From NCBI GenBank assembly GCA_946402905.1, contig CAMIYC010000008.1, positions 27,928 through 91,927 on the forward strand: 64,000 nt of DNA, written 5' to 3'. The position numbers were made by a program, and so were the translations under genes. The first letter of the stretch is position 1, and every line of letters begins with the position of its first letter. Of the stretch, positions 54,829 through 63,827 are shown one piece after another. The DNA comes from an uncultured Prevotellaceae bacterium (lineage in GTDB: Bacteria > Bacteroidota > Bacteroidia > Bacteroidales > Bacteroidaceae). Under the pieces are notes generated by a model that saw only the letters and a list, made by a program, of their open reading frames with translations, had not been told where the DNA came from and did no database searches.

Positions 54829-54836
54829 CAAATATA
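54829..54836 (-). promoter_or_regulatory. Probable -7 element of the lpx genes (TATATTTG)
   Basis: Minus-strand TATATTTG in the 49-bp gap between the HD-domain gene and lpxD, 30 bp before the lpxD ATG. It suggests that the lpxD-lpxC/fabZ-lpxA group can be transcribed independently. Confidence 0.45.
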
Positions 54837-54847
54837 ATCATTTTTAT

Positions 54848-56068
54848 TCAGAATCTCTGATAACAGAGGTAATATTTACGTATTTTTTTAGAAAGCAGTG
54901 CTACGTTTAAGATTTCTGAAGCTTCTGCGATATCTTTCATCGTGCCGTCTTTGTAAAGGATAGTGATGTGGTCGTCATTGACATCATACATGTCTTTCTG
55001 TATCTCACTCACGGTATACAGATATTTCACATCGGCCCTCGAAACGGAAGTGTGACTGATGATTTCATCCTCCACCTCTCGCAAACGTTCCTCACTGAAG
55101 GGCTGCTCGCTCACCTCCACCCTGAACGGGCGACGCTCCACGATATCGTCGGAGAGCATCCTCAGCACTGTGTCGTCGCTCTTGCGCCATTCCTTGATGG
55201 CACAATAGATGTCGTTGTCGTCGAGCGCACTGTAGTGGCGGAGCACCGCTTCGTCGGCCTGAAAGGTATGCTGGTCGACATGATGCCGCAGGAAAAACTT
55301 CAGCGACGGCGACGCGAAGAGGTCGGCACCCTGCTGCACGAGATACTTGGCACGCAAAAGCACATTTACCAGCACCTTCTCGCTGGCCACGGTGGTCTTG
55401 TGCAGATAGACCTGCCAGTACATCAGACGGCGGGAGGTGAGATAATTCTCTATGGAATAAATGCCCTTGGAGTCGACCACCAGATGGTCGTCTACCACAT
55501 TGAGCATCTTGATGATGCGCGCCGATCCGATATTGCCTTCGGTCACGCCGGTGAAGAAACTGTCGCGGCGCAGATAGTCGAGACGGTCCATGTCGAGCTG
55601 GCTGCTGATCAACTGATGCAGGAAGCGCTTGGGATACTGGTCTTTGAAAATCTTCAGCGCAAGGTTGAGCCCGCCGTTCATCTCATGGTTGATCTGTTCC
55701 ATCATCATCAGTGAGATGTCTTCATGCGACACACCGTGTATCAGTGTGTTCTCCAGCACATGGGAGAATGGGCCGTGACCGATGTCGTGCATCAGGATGG
55801 CGGCTTTCATGGCCTCGGCCTCACTGTCGAAGATGAAAATGCCCTTCTGCGAGAGAGACAGTAATGCCTCGCTCATCAGGTAGAAGGCACCCAGCGAATG
55901 CTGGAAGCGGGTGTGCTGCGCACCGGGATAGACCACGGATGCCAGTCCAACCTGCTTGATATGACGCAGACGCTGCATCAATGGGTGATTGACGATGTCC
56001 ATCAGCAGGCCGCCGGGGACCTTGATGAATCCGAAGACAGGATCGTTGATGATTTTTCCCTCACTCAT
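54848..56068 (-). CDS. HD-superfamily phosphohydrolase
   Basis: A 406-aa protein. The HD domain is at ~45-140: PGAQHTRFQHSLGAFYLM gives the first His, AAILMHDIGHGPFSHVLE the HD pair and the following His. The family resembles dGTPase-like and YdhJ-type phosphohydrolases; substrate unknown. The C-terminal half (~220-406) contains VSVKYLYTVSEIQ-type strands. Located between pyrF (12 bp upstream) and lpxD in the long minus-strand run. Confidence 0.9.
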   Translation of the reverse strand: MSEGKIINDPVFGFIKVPGGLLMDIVNHPLMQRLRHIKQVGLASVVYPGAQHTRFQHSLGAFYLMSEALLSLSQKGIFIFDSEAEAMKAAILMHDIGHGPFSHVLENTLIHGVSHEDISLMMMEQINHEMNGGLNLALKIFKDQYPKRFLHQLISSQLDMDRLDYLRRDSFFTGVTEGNIGSARIIKMLNVVDDHLVVDSKGIYSIENYLTSRRLMYWQVYLHKTTVASEKVLVNVLLRAKYLVQQGADLFASPSLKFFLRHHVDQHTFQADEAVLRHYSALDDNDIYCAIKEWRKSDDTVLRMLSDDIVERRPFRVEVSEQPFSEERLREVEDEIISHTSVSRADVKYLYTVSEIQKDMYDVNDDHITILYKDGTMKDIAEASEILNVALLSKKIRKYYLCYQRF

Positions 56069-56080
56069 CGGCTGCGGGTG

Positions 56081-56911
56081 TCAACAGATCCCTGCTTTGG
56101 CCAGCTCGGCGGCCATTTCGTCTCTCAATGCCCTGGCCTTTTCTGCGGCCCAGAGGGCGAAATCCTCGTCAGAGCCGGCATAGATGATGCCCCTGGACGA
56201 ATTGACCAGCAGTCCACAGTCGGAAATCATGCCATAGCGGCATACTTCCTGCAGACTGCCGCCCTGAGCACCCACACCGGGCACTAACAGGAAATGGTGC
56301 GGAGCCACGCGGCGGATGTCCTCGAACATCGCACCCTGGGTGGCACCCACGACATACATCATGCGGTCGGGGCCGGCCCATTGTTGTGATACTCTGATCA
56401 CCTTCTCAAACAGGCGCTCATGGCCGGTGTCTTCGGTCAACTGAAAGTCATGAGAGCCCTTGTTGCTGGTGAGGGCAAGCAGGATGACCCATTTGCCGTC
56501 ATACTCCAGGAATGGCGACACGCTGTCTTCACCCATATATGGGGCTACGGTCAGTGAGTCGACATCGTATTCCTCAAAGAAGGTACGTGCATACATCATC
56601 GAGGTGTTGCCGATGTCGCCACGCTTGGCATCGGCTATGGTGAAATGGGTGGGATAATACTTGCGCAGATACCGGATGGTGCGCTCAAACGACACCATCC
56701 CCTTCACACCTGTGCTCTCATAGAAGGCCAGGTTGGGCTTATAAGCCACGCAATAGGGTGCCGTGGCGTCGATGATGGCTTTATTGAACGTGAAAATCGG
56801 GTCTTCCTCCTGTAACAGGTGCTGGGGTATCTTTTGTATGTCGGAGTCCAATCCCACGCAGAGGAAAGAACGCTTGTCTTTGATCTGCTGTACGAGGTGC
56901 TGTCTGTCCAT
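56081..56911 (-). CDS. pyrF: Orotidine-5'-phosphate decarboxylase PyrF (type 2)
   Basis: A 276-aa pyrimidine synthesis enzyme. [16 protein letters not shown] near the N-terminus, catalytic block [23 protein letters not shown], and [13 protein letters not shown] for phosphate binding. The ~275-aa length and the [10 protein letters not shown] motif mark the type 2 subfamily. 17 bp after prfA. Confidence 0.96.
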   Translation of the reverse strand: MDRQHLVQQIKDKRSFLCVGLDSDIQKIPQHLLQEEDPIFTFNKAIIDATAPYCVAYKPNLAFYESTGVKGMVSFERTIRYLRKYYPTHFTIADAKRGDIGNTSMMYARTFFEEYDVDSLTVAPYMGEDSVSPFLEYDGKWVILLALTSNKGSHDFQLTEDTGHERLFEKVIRVSQQWAGPDRMMYVVGATQGAMFEDIRRVAPHHFLLVPGVGAQGGSLQEVCRYGMISDCGLLVNSSRGIIYAGSDEDFALWAAEKARALRDEMAAELAKAGIC

Positions 56912-56928
56912 ATTCGATAACTCAAAAA

Positions 56929-58041
56929 TTATAGTTCGTTTTCTTTCATCCGCTCTGCGTTCTCAGCCACAGTGAGGGCATCGATCATGTCCTGAATGTC
57001 GCCGCCGAGAAATCCTTGCAGGTCGTGGGTGGTATAGCCGATGCGATGGTCGGTCACCCGGCCCTGGGGGAAATTGTAGGTGCGGATCTTGGCAGAGCGG
57101 TCGCCGGTGCTCACCAGACTCTTGCGGCGCGACGCAATGTCGTCCATATACTTCTGGTGCTCCTTGTCATAAATAAATGTATACAGGCGCGAGAGGGCAC
57201 GCTCCTTGTTCTTGGGCTGGTCGCGGGTCTCGGTACACTCGATGAGTATCTCCTCGGTCTCGCCGGTGTTGGGATTCTTCCACATATAACGCAAGCGCAC
57301 ACCGCTCTCCACCTTGTTCACATTCTGACCGCCGGCACCACTGGAGCGGAAGGTGTCCCACTTGATCTCACCCTCGTTGATGTTGACCTCAAACTTGTCG
57401 GCCTCGGGCAGCACGGCCACGGTGGCGGCAGAGGTGTGCATGCGGCCCTGGGTCTCGGTGGCAGGCACACGCTGCACACGGTGCACCCCCGACTCGTACT
57501 TCAGCGTGCCGTAGACATCGGTACCGCTTACGGCGAAGTCAATCTCCTTGTAACCGCCCACGGCACCCTCGCTCACGCTCGTGATGGAGAGCTTCCATCC
57601 CTTGGAGTCGCAGAAACGCTTGTACATCTGGAAGAGGTCGCCGGCGAAGAGACAGGCTTCGTCGCCACCGGTGCCGGCGCGAATCTCCATCTGCACATTC
57701 TTGGCGTCTTCAGGGTCTTTGGGCACCAGGGCTATCTTGATCTCTTCTTCCAGCTTGGGCTGGAGCTCCTCGTTGGCAGCCAGCTCCTCGCGGGCCATCT
57801 CACGCAGGTCGGGGTCGCTCTCGTTGGCAATGATATCCTTGGCCTCTTTGATGGTGGTCAGGCAGGCGATATATCTTTTCCTGGCATCCATGATGGAGCC
57901 AAGTTCTTTATATTCGCGGGTGAGCTTCACGTAGCGCTCCTGGTCAGCGATGACGGAGGGGTCGGTGATGAGCGTCGAGATTTCCTCGAAACGTGACTCC
58001 AGTCCGTCAAGTTTTTCAAGTATGCTGTTGTTGTCGGGCAT
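56929..58041 (-). CDS. prfA: Peptide chain release factor 1 (PrfA)
   Basis: A 370-aa RF1 that reads UAA/UAG. The anticodon-like tripeptide PAT is in [14 protein letters not shown] and the peptidyl-hydrolysis GGQ is in [12 protein letters not shown]. The N-terminal helical domain and length are normal. PAT rather than SPF excludes RF2. Confidence 0.97.
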   Translation of the reverse strand: MPDNNSILEKLDGLESRFEEISTLITDPSVIADQERYVKLTREYKELGSIMDARKRYIACLTTIKEAKDIIANESDPDLREMAREELAANEELQPKLEEEIKIALVPKDPEDAKNVQMEIRAGTGGDEACLFAGDLFQMYKRFCDSKGWKLSITSVSEGAVGGYKEIDFAVSGTDVYGTLKYESGVHRVQRVPATETQGRMHTSAATVAVLPEADKFEVNINEGEIKWDTFRSSGAGGQNVNKVESGVRLRYMWKNPNTGETEEILIECTETRDQPKNKERALSRLYTFIYDKEHQKYMDDIASRRKSLVSTGDRSAKIRTYNFPQGRVTDHRIGYTTHDLQGFLGGDIQDMIDALTVAENAERMKENEL

Positions 58042-58069
58042 ATTTGTAGTGTAAAGTTTGGTTTAGGGA

Positions 58070-59242
58070 TTACTGATATTCAAAAACTCCGTGCTCAGTC
58101 TGTATGCTCAGGCTTCTCGGACCTTCTTCGATATGTCCTACAATCTGTGCGTCGACATCGAAGCTGCTGCTCAGGGCGATCACGTGCTGAGCGGTCTCAG
58201 GGTCGGTATAGATTTCCATGCGATGACCCATGTTGAACACTTGGTACATCTCTTTCCAGCTGGTGCCGCTCGACTGCTGGATAAGGCGGAAGAGCGGGGG
58301 AACAGTAAACATGTTGTCTTTGACCACACGGCAGTTGTCGCCCACGAAATGGAGCACCTTGGTCTGTGCGCCTCCCGTACAGTGCACCATGCCATGGATG
58401 CGGTCGCGATACTGACTGATGACTCGCTTGATGATCGGGGCGTAGGTGCGGGTGGGGGAGAGCACGAGCCGTCCGGCATCGACTTCCACGCCTTCCACAC
58501 GGTCGGTCAGTTGCTTCATGCCAGAGTATATCAGAGACTCCGGGATGGCATGGTCGTAGCTCTCAGGGTAACGCTCGGCCAGCAACTTGGCAAACACATC
58601 GTGGCGGGCAGAAGTGAGTCCGTTGCTGCCCATACCGCCGTTGTAGCTGCTCTCATAGGTGGCCTGTCCGGTGGAAGACAGACCTACAATCACGTCGCCG
58701 GGACGAATGTGCGCATTGTCAATGACCTCTGAACGCTTCATGCGACAGGTCACCGTGCTGTCTACAATGATGGTGCGCACCAGGTCGCCCACGTCGGCAG
58801 TCTCACCGCCTGTGGGATAGATGCCGATGCCCATCTCACGCAACTCGGCCAGCAGCTCGTCGGTGCCGTTGATGATGGCCGAGATCACCTCGCCGGGTAT
58901 CAGGTTCTTGTTCCGGCCGATCGTACTGGATACAAGTATATTGTCTACGGCCCCCACGCAGAGCAGGTCGTCGGTGTTCATCACTATGGCGTCCTGCGCG
59001 ATGCCTTTCCATACACTCATGTCGCCGGTCTCGCGCCAATACATATAAGCGAGCGACGACTTGGTGCCCGCTCCGTCGGCGTGCATGATGTTACAATACT
59101 CTGGGTCTCCTCCGAGAATATCGGGGATGATCTTGCAGAATGCCTGTGGGAAGAGACCCTTGTCGATGTTTTTTATAGCGTTGTGTACATCCTCCTTGGC
59201 GGCGGAGACACCTCTTTGCATATAGCGTTTCGTCTGATCCAT
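58070..59242 (-). CDS. purM: Phosphoribosylformylglycinamidine cyclo-ligase (AIR synthase) PurM
   Basis: A 390-aa purine enzyme that closes the imidazole ring. ATP-binding region GIAQDAIVMNTDDLLCVGA, GGETADVGDLVR, DVIVGLSSTGQATYESSYNGGMGSN, MVHCTGGAQTKVLHF and NMGHRMEIY. It is ~45 residues longer than the E. coli enzyme, as in other Bacteroidota. Confidence 0.95.
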   Translation of the reverse strand: MDQTKRYMQRGVSAAKEDVHNAIKNIDKGLFPQAFCKIIPDILGGDPEYCNIMHADGAGTKSSLAYMYWRETGDMSVWKGIAQDAIVMNTDDLLCVGAVDNILVSSTIGRNKNLIPGEVISAIINGTDELLAELREMGIGIYPTGGETADVGDLVRTIIVDSTVTCRMKRSEVIDNAHIRPGDVIVGLSSTGQATYESSYNGGMGSNGLTSARHDVFAKLLAERYPESYDHAIPESLIYSGMKQLTDRVEGVEVDAGRLVLSPTRTYAPIIKRVISQYRDRIHGMVHCTGGAQTKVLHFVGDNCRVVKDNMFTVPPLFRLIQQSSGTSWKEMYQVFNMGHRMEIYTDPETAQHVIALSSSFDVDAQIVGHIEEGPRSLSIQTEHGVFEYQ

Positions 59243-59256
59243 ATCCGTAAATTGTG

Positions 59257-60000
59257 TTATCTGCCGTTCCAGAACTCCCAGCTGGCAAAGGCCTGCAGGA
59301 GCAACATCTCAAGTCCGTTTTTCACGGTCGCACCCTGTTGGGCGCCTTTGTGCATAAACATGGTGGTGTCTGGATTGTAAATTAAGTCGTAGAGCAGGTT
59401 GTGGCTGTCCATCGCCTCGTAGGGCAGCTGAGGACATTCATTGGTATGGGGGTACATACCACAGGGCGTGCAGTTGATGATCACGTTGTATTCGTGGATG
59501 TCATCGGCCGTGAGCTTGTCATACTGCACCGTGCCAGGACGCTCAAAACGGCTCACGAGCACAGACTCTATGCCCAGCGACTTCAGACCGAACCTCACCG
59601 CTTTCGAGGCGCCGCCGGTGCCGAGTACAAGGGCTTTTTTATGAAATGACTCCAACAATGGCTCAATGCTCTGGGTGAAGCCGATCACATCGCTGTTGAA
59701 GCCTTTCAGAATCGACTTGTTGCCCTTGTGCTCCACTTTGATCACGTTCACCGCACCGATGGCACGGGCCTCGGGGGTCACATAGTCGAGATAACTGATC
59801 ACTTTCTCCTTATAGGGGATGGTCACGTTGAGCCCCTTGAGCTGCGGGTTGGAGGCGATGACCTCGGCCAGGTTTTCGATGGAGGGTATTTCAAAATTGA
59901 CATATTCTGCGTCAATGCCCTCGTTCTGGAACTTCTCGTTGAAGTAATTGATGGAGAAGGAGTGGCCTAAAGGATAGCCGATCAATCCGTATTTGTCCAT
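59257..60000 (-). CDS. aroE: Shikimate dehydrogenase AroE
   Basis: A 247-aa enzyme reducing 3-dehydroshikimate with NADPH. Start ATG 60000 (MDKYGLIGYPLGHSFSINYF) instead of the longer ORF-track start, which enters ubiE. Shikimate-binding HSFS and NVTIPYKE (catalytic Lys), Rossmann VLGTGGASKAVRFGL, INCTPCGMYP. Length is slightly short, typical of Bacteroidota AroE. Confidence 0.95.
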   Translation of the reverse strand: MDKYGLIGYPLGHSFSINYFNEKFQNEGIDAEYVNFEIPSIENLAEVIASNPQLKGLNVTIPYKEKVISYLDYVTPEARAIGAVNVIKVEHKGNKSILKGFNSDVIGFTQSIEPLLESFHKKALVLGTGGASKAVRFGLKSLGIESVLVSRFERPGTVQYDKLTADDIHEYNVIINCTPCGMYPHTNECPQLPYEAMDSHNLLYDLIYNPDTTMFMHKGAQQGATVKNGLEMLLLQAFASWEFWNGR

Positions 60001-60011
60001 TGTTGAAAAAA

Positions 60012-60746
60012 TTATTTTGTTGCGAAATACATCGTACATATACCGAACGTCATCCTCCGGAAGGATGCCTCGGCGAAGCCGGAACGCTGTAGGATACCAG
60101 CCATCACTTCTCCTTGCGGAAACGCCTCGATGGTGGCCGAGAGATAGCGGTAGGCCTGCATGTCACGGGAGATAATCCTGCCATAGGCAGGCAGGATGAG
60201 GCGGGAATACATCTTAAACAGCTGCTTCATCGGAAAGCGTGTGGGATGGGTCAGCTCCACGATGCTGAGATGACCGCCTGGTTTCAAGACCCGGCACATC
60301 TCTCTGAGTCCCTGTTCCAAGTCGGAAAAGTTGCGTATGCCGAAGGCAGCTGTCACGGCATCATAGCTCTCATCGGGGAAACTCAGGCGCATACAGTCTT
60401 CCTTGGCAAAGGTGATGATGTCTGACAGACGGGCCTTGGCCACTTTCCGGCGGCCTATCTCCATCATGCCCTCTGAGATGTCGGCTGCCGTCAGACGGGC
60501 AGGATGAAGCATCAGGGCGGTCTGAATGGCGAAGTCGCCGGTGCCGGTGGCAATGTCGAGGATGGACTGGGGGTGAAAGGGCTGCAACTGCGAGATGGCA
60601 CGCTTGCGCCAGCTCTTGTCGATGTCGAACGACATCCAGTGGTTGAGCACGTCATAGTGAGTGGCGATGGAGTCGAACATCCGCTCCACCTGCTCGCCCT
60701 TGTCGCCCTCGTCGCCGTATGGCTTGATTCGCTCCTGCTCGTACAT
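60012..60746 (-). CDS. ubiE: Demethylmenaquinone methyltransferase UbiE/MenG
   Basis: A 244-aa SAM-dependent methyltransferase for the last step of menaquinone synthesis. SAM motif [14 protein letters not shown]; further signatures [49 protein letters not shown] and the C-terminal [11 protein letters not shown]. 4 bp after purC. Confidence 0.96.
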   Translation of the reverse strand: MYEQERIKPYGDEGDKGEQVERMFDSIATHYDVLNHWMSFDIDKSWRKRAISQLQPFHPQSILDIATGTGDFAIQTALMLHPARLTAADISEGMMEIGRRKVAKARLSDIITFAKEDCMRLSFPDESYDAVTAAFGIRNFSDLEQGLREMCRVLKPGGHLSIVELTHPTRFPMKQLFKMYSRLILPAYGRIISRDMQAYRYLSATIEAFPQGEVMAGILQRSGFAEASFRRMTFGICTMYFATK

Positions 60747-60750
60747 CTGC

Positions 60751-61701
60751 CTATTTCAGTGTGGACAGGTATTGGCTTACGTTCTTCTCAATACGCTGTG
60801 CAAGGTCGGCGTCTGCCGAGGCCTTGACAAATGATTCGCCGGTGATATGCTCGTACAGCTCGATATACCTCTCACTCACGCTCTCGGCATATTCGTCGGT
60901 GATCTCAGGCATCACCTGGCCGGGCTCGTTCATGAAGTCATGCTCGATAAGCCACTGGCGCACAAACTCCTTCGACAGCTGGCGCTGGGGTTCTCCCTTC
61001 TCGAAGCGCTCCTCATAACCATCGGCATAGAAGTAGCGGCTGCTGTCGGGGGTGTGTATCTCATCAATCAGGTACACCTGGCCGTCACGCTTACCAAATT
61101 CGTATTTCGTGTCGACGAGGATGAGACCATGACGGGCAGCAATCTCCTGACCGCGGGCGAAAAGACGACGGGTGTAGTCTTCCATCACGGCATAGTCCTC
61201 GGCACTGACGATACCCTGCGAGATGATTTCTTCTCTCGAGATGTTCATGTCATGACCCTCATCGGCCTTCGTAGTGGGGGTGATGATCGGCTCGGGGAAG
61301 CGCTCATTCTCGCGCATGCCGTCGGGGAGCGTCACGCCACAAAGCTCGCGGCAGCCCTCCTTGTAGGCGCGCCATGCCGACCCCGTGAGAATAGACCTGA
61401 TGATCATCTCTACTCGGAATCCCTCGCACTTCAGGCCTACGGTCACCATCGGGTCAGGGGTGGCCATTTTCCAGTTAGGACAGATGTCGGAAGTGCTGTC
61501 CAAGAATTTGGCGGCTATCTGGTTGAGCACCTGACCTTTGAAGGGTATGCCCTTGGGCAGGATCACATCAAATGCCGAAATGCGGTCAGTGGCCACCATC
61601 ACCAGGAGGTCGTTGTTGATGTCGTATACGTCTCTCACCTTACCATGATAGACACTCTGCTGTCCTTCGAAATGGAAGTCTGTGTTAGTCAATGCTTTCA
61701 T
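60751..61701 (-). CDS. purC: SAICAR synthetase PurC
   Basis: A 316-aa ATP-dependent ligase joining CAIR and aspartate in purine synthesis. [37 protein letters not shown] at the N-terminus, [32 protein letters not shown] in the centre. This is the longer (~315 aa) form. Its first codons overlap the end of phoH by 17 bp. Confidence 0.96.
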   Translation of the reverse strand: MKALTNTDFHFEGQQSVYHGKVRDVYDINNDLLVMVATDRISAFDVILPKGIPFKGQVLNQIAAKFLDSTSDICPNWKMATPDPMVTVGLKCEGFRVEMIIRSILTGSAWRAYKEGCRELCGVTLPDGMRENERFPEPIITPTTKADEGHDMNISREEIISQGIVSAEDYAVMEDYTRRLFARGQEIAARHGLILVDTKYEFGKRDGQVYLIDEIHTPDSSRYFYADGYEERFEKGEPQRQLSKEFVRQWLIEHDFMNEPGQVMPEITDEYAESVSERYIELYEHITGESFVKASADADLAQRIEKNVSQYLSTLK

Positions 61702-62668
61702 TGTTGTTGTTATCTTTGGATTTTAATATTGTCTGTCTGTCGGCACGCTCATAGGCGTTGACGATGCGTGTCACCAGCTTATGCCTGACGATGTCTTTCT
61801 TTTCCATCGTGACAAAGCCGATTCCTTCTACGTCGCGCAACAGGTCGAGGGCTTCACTCAGGCCGCTGCGCTGACCGCGCGGAAGGTCTATCTGGGTGAG
61901 GTCGCCGGTGATGATCATCTTAGTATTCCAGCCCATACGGGTGAGAAACATCCTGATCTGGGCAGGGGTGGTGTTCTGAGCCTCGTCGAGTATCACGACG
62001 GCGTCGCTCAGTGTGCGGCCACGCATGAAGGCAAGGGGGGCAATCTGGATGATGCGCTTGTCCATCATCTCCTGGAGCTTCTGGGCGGGGATCATGTCTT
62101 CAAGGGCATCGTAGAGGGGCTGCAGGTAGGGGTCGATCTTGTCTTTCATGTCGCCGGGAAGGAAACCCAGTTTCTCGCCTGCCTCTACAGCCGGACGGCT
62201 GAGGATGATTTTCTTGGCGGTCTTCTCCTTCAGTGCCCGCACGGCAAGCGCTATGCTCAGATAGGTCTTGCCGGTACCGGCGGGACCCTCGGCAAACACC
62301 ATATCGTTGCGGTCGTAGAGGTCGATCAGGCGTTGCTGGTTTTCGCTGCGGCCTTTGATCGCACGGCCGGAGATACTGTATACGACCACCCCCTTGACAC
62401 TGTCGGCCTTGGTCTTATGGCCGTTGATGATGTCAAGGATGTCTTCCTCGCTGATGGTGTTGTATTTGAGTATATGCTGGCGCATCTGCTCCACGTTTTC
62501 CTCAAATCTCGTGGTCTCTTCATCTTCACCAAGCACCTTGATGACATTGCCGCGGGCCACAATTCTCAATTTGGGGAACAATGCCTTCAAGATCTGGAAA
62601 TGAGAATTCTTGATACCATAAAAAGCAATGGGATCAATATCTTCTAATACTATATGCTTTTCTATCAA
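61685..62668 (-). CDS. phoH: PhoH-family ATPase, probable TTG start
   Basis: A 327-aa P-loop ATPase/RNA-linked stress protein. Walker [18 protein letters not shown], Walker [10 protein letters not shown], and [34 protein letters not shown]. The ORF-track ATG at 62794 lies upstream of a perfect promoter (62723-62754), so the transcript cannot contain it; the first sensible codon after the promoter in frame is TTG at 62668, giving [18 protein letters not shown], which matches how related Bacteroidota PhoH proteins begin as far as I recall. Role: unclear RNA or phosphate-stress function. Confidence 0.9.
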   Translation of the reverse strand: MIEKHIVLEDIDPIAFYGIKNSHFQILKALFPKLRIVARGNVIKVLGEDEETTRFEENVEQMRQHILKYNTISEEDILDIINGHKTKADSVKGVVVYSISGRAIKGRSENQQRLIDLYDRNDMVFAEGPAGTGKTYLSIALAVRALKEKTAKKIILSRPAVEAGEKLGFLPGDMKDKIDPYLQPLYDALEDMIPAQKLQEMMDKRIIQIAPLAFMRGRTLSDAVVILDEAQNTTPAQIRMFLTRMGWNTKMIITGDLTQIDLPRGQRSGLSEALDLLRDVEGIGFVTMEKKDIVRHKLVTRIVNAYERADRQTILKSKDNNNNESID

Positions 62669-62722
62669 TGCGGAAAACGATTTTGTAAGATGTATGTATG
62701 CACCATGTTTCAATTCACTTTG

Positions 62723-62754
62723 CAAAGGTACATATTTATTCTGAAATGACCAAA
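62723..62754 (-). promoter_or_regulatory. Promoter of the phoH-purC block, TTTG-N20-TACCTTTG
   Basis: Minus-strand TTTG (62751-62754) and TACCTTTG (62723-62730), exactly 20 bp apart. It drives at least phoH, purC, ubiE, aroE, purM, prfA, pyrF and the HD gene, which follow with small gaps or overlaps. Confidence 0.85.
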
Positions 62755-62812
62755 AACATCTTGTAAAACATGTTTTTGCAAGGAAATTATGCATGATTTG
62801 ACAAAATTTAAG

Positions 62813-62820
62813 TACCTTTG
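62813..62820 (+). promoter_or_regulatory. Probable -7 element of tcdA
   Basis: TACCTTTG, 14 bp before the ATG at 62835; identical in sequence to the -7 box of the divergent phoH promoter. No TTTG at the usual distance. Confidence 0.55.
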
Positions 62821-62834
62821 TCGAAAAATGTGCG

Positions 62835-63572
62835 ATGCCAGAGGATAATGATATATTTCAGAGGGCAGAATTGCTCCTGGGTGAGGAGTTCATGCAGCGT
62901 GTAGCCGACAAGAGAGTCATCATTTTCGGCGTGGGAGGTGTAGGCTCATGGTGTGCCGAGGGCCTTGTTCGAACGGGCATCAGACACCTGACCATCGTTG
63001 ACTCCGACATCGTATGCGTCAGCAATATCAACCGGCAGCTGATGGCCACCACAAAGACGGTGGGACGTGTCAAGGTGGAGGTGCTCAGAGAACGGCTGCT
63101 CTCCATTAACCCGGAGGCCGAAATCATCGCCATACAGCAAGTATTCTCTGAGGAGACCGCCAGTGCATTCTGTCTGGACAGTTATGACTATGTGGTCGAT
63201 GCCATCGACTCTCTCAAAGACAAAGCGCACTTGCTGCTGACGGCTTGCCAGACAAAGGCTACGCTTTTCTCTTCCATGGGGGCGGCACTGAAAATGGATC
63301 CCACGCGCATCAAGGTGGCAGAGTTTTGGAAAGTCCAAGGCGACCCGCTCGCACGTGCGCTGCGCAATCGGTTCAAACGCAACGGTGTCTTCCCGAAACG
63401 TAAGTTCAGATGTGTCTTTTCTGATGAACTGCTGAAAAACAAATGCCAGGGTCCCACAGCCTCCCAAGCGCAAGTCAATGGTTCACTGGTGCATATCACA
63501 GCCATCTTTGGATTCACCCTCGCCGGACTGGTCATCCGCGATATTGCCGACAGGCAAAATAAAGGCTGTTGA
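62835..63572 (+). CDS. tcdA: tRNA threonylcarbamoyladenosine dehydratase (TcdA, ThiF superfamily)
   Basis: A 245-aa E1-like enzyme that cyclises t6A to ct6A in tRNA. Rossmann ATP site VIIFGVGGVGSWCAEGLVRTGI, DSDIVCVSNINRQLMAT, VDAIDSLKDKAHLL and the C-terminal SQAQVNGSLVHITAIFGFTLAGLV. The NRQ-type motif and length fit TcdA/CsdL rather than ThiF or MoeB; no sulfur-carrier gene adjacent. Divergent from phoH. Confidence 0.95.
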   Translation: MPEDNDIFQRAELLLGEEFMQRVADKRVIIFGVGGVGSWCAEGLVRTGIRHLTIVDSDIVCVSNINRQLMATTKTVGRVKVEVLRERLLSINPEAEIIAIQQVFSEETASAFCLDSYDYVVDAIDSLKDKAHLLLTACQTKATLFSSMGAALKMDPTRIKVAEFWKVQGDPLARALRNRFKRNGVFPKRKFRCVFSDELLKNKCQGPTASQAQVNGSLVHITAIFGFTLAGLVIRDIADRQNKGC

Positions 63573-63827
63573 ATAAGCTAACATCAGACAGGAGGAATTC
63601 ATGAAAAGGCATTTTGAGTTTTTTTAACAAAATCTCAACAGAAAGAGTTTTTTTGTCTGATTAGGAAAAAACTGATATCTTTGCATACAATATGGCGGAC
63701 ATTCCCGCTATCATCCAAGAAATAAATTGTTTCAGCATTCTATTGTTTCTAAATCAATCTATAAAAGTGACAACATCCCCTCGCCAGCCCGCTCGCCCTT
63801 TCGCTCGCCAACCCGCTCGCCAACCGC
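63573..63827. other. Non-coding interval with consensus promoter and a GC-rich low-complexity tract
   Basis: Holds a mini-ORF of 8 codons (63601-63627, preceded by AGGAGGA), two copies of GAGTTTTTTT, the promoter at 63652-63683, and at ~63784-63826 a CGCTCGCC-type repeat. The only ORF is 63692-63910 (72 aa, plus), whose C-terminal half is low-complexity Pro/Arg/Gln and which overlaps the opposing Sel1-like frame; I do not call it a gene. Confidence 0.5.
63652..63683 (+). promoter_or_regulatory. Promoter, TTTG-N20-TATCTTTG, with no clear gene
   Basis: TTTG (63652-63655) and TATCTTTG (63676-63683) with 20-bp spacing, as strong by consensus as any in the window. It would start transcription near 63690, toward the 3' end of a minus-strand gene. 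Confidence 0.8.

Noticed and set aside
63601-63627. 8-codon ORF with AGGAGGA as a gene
   Set aside because: Too short to support; mentioned only as a possible leader peptide in the finding on this region.
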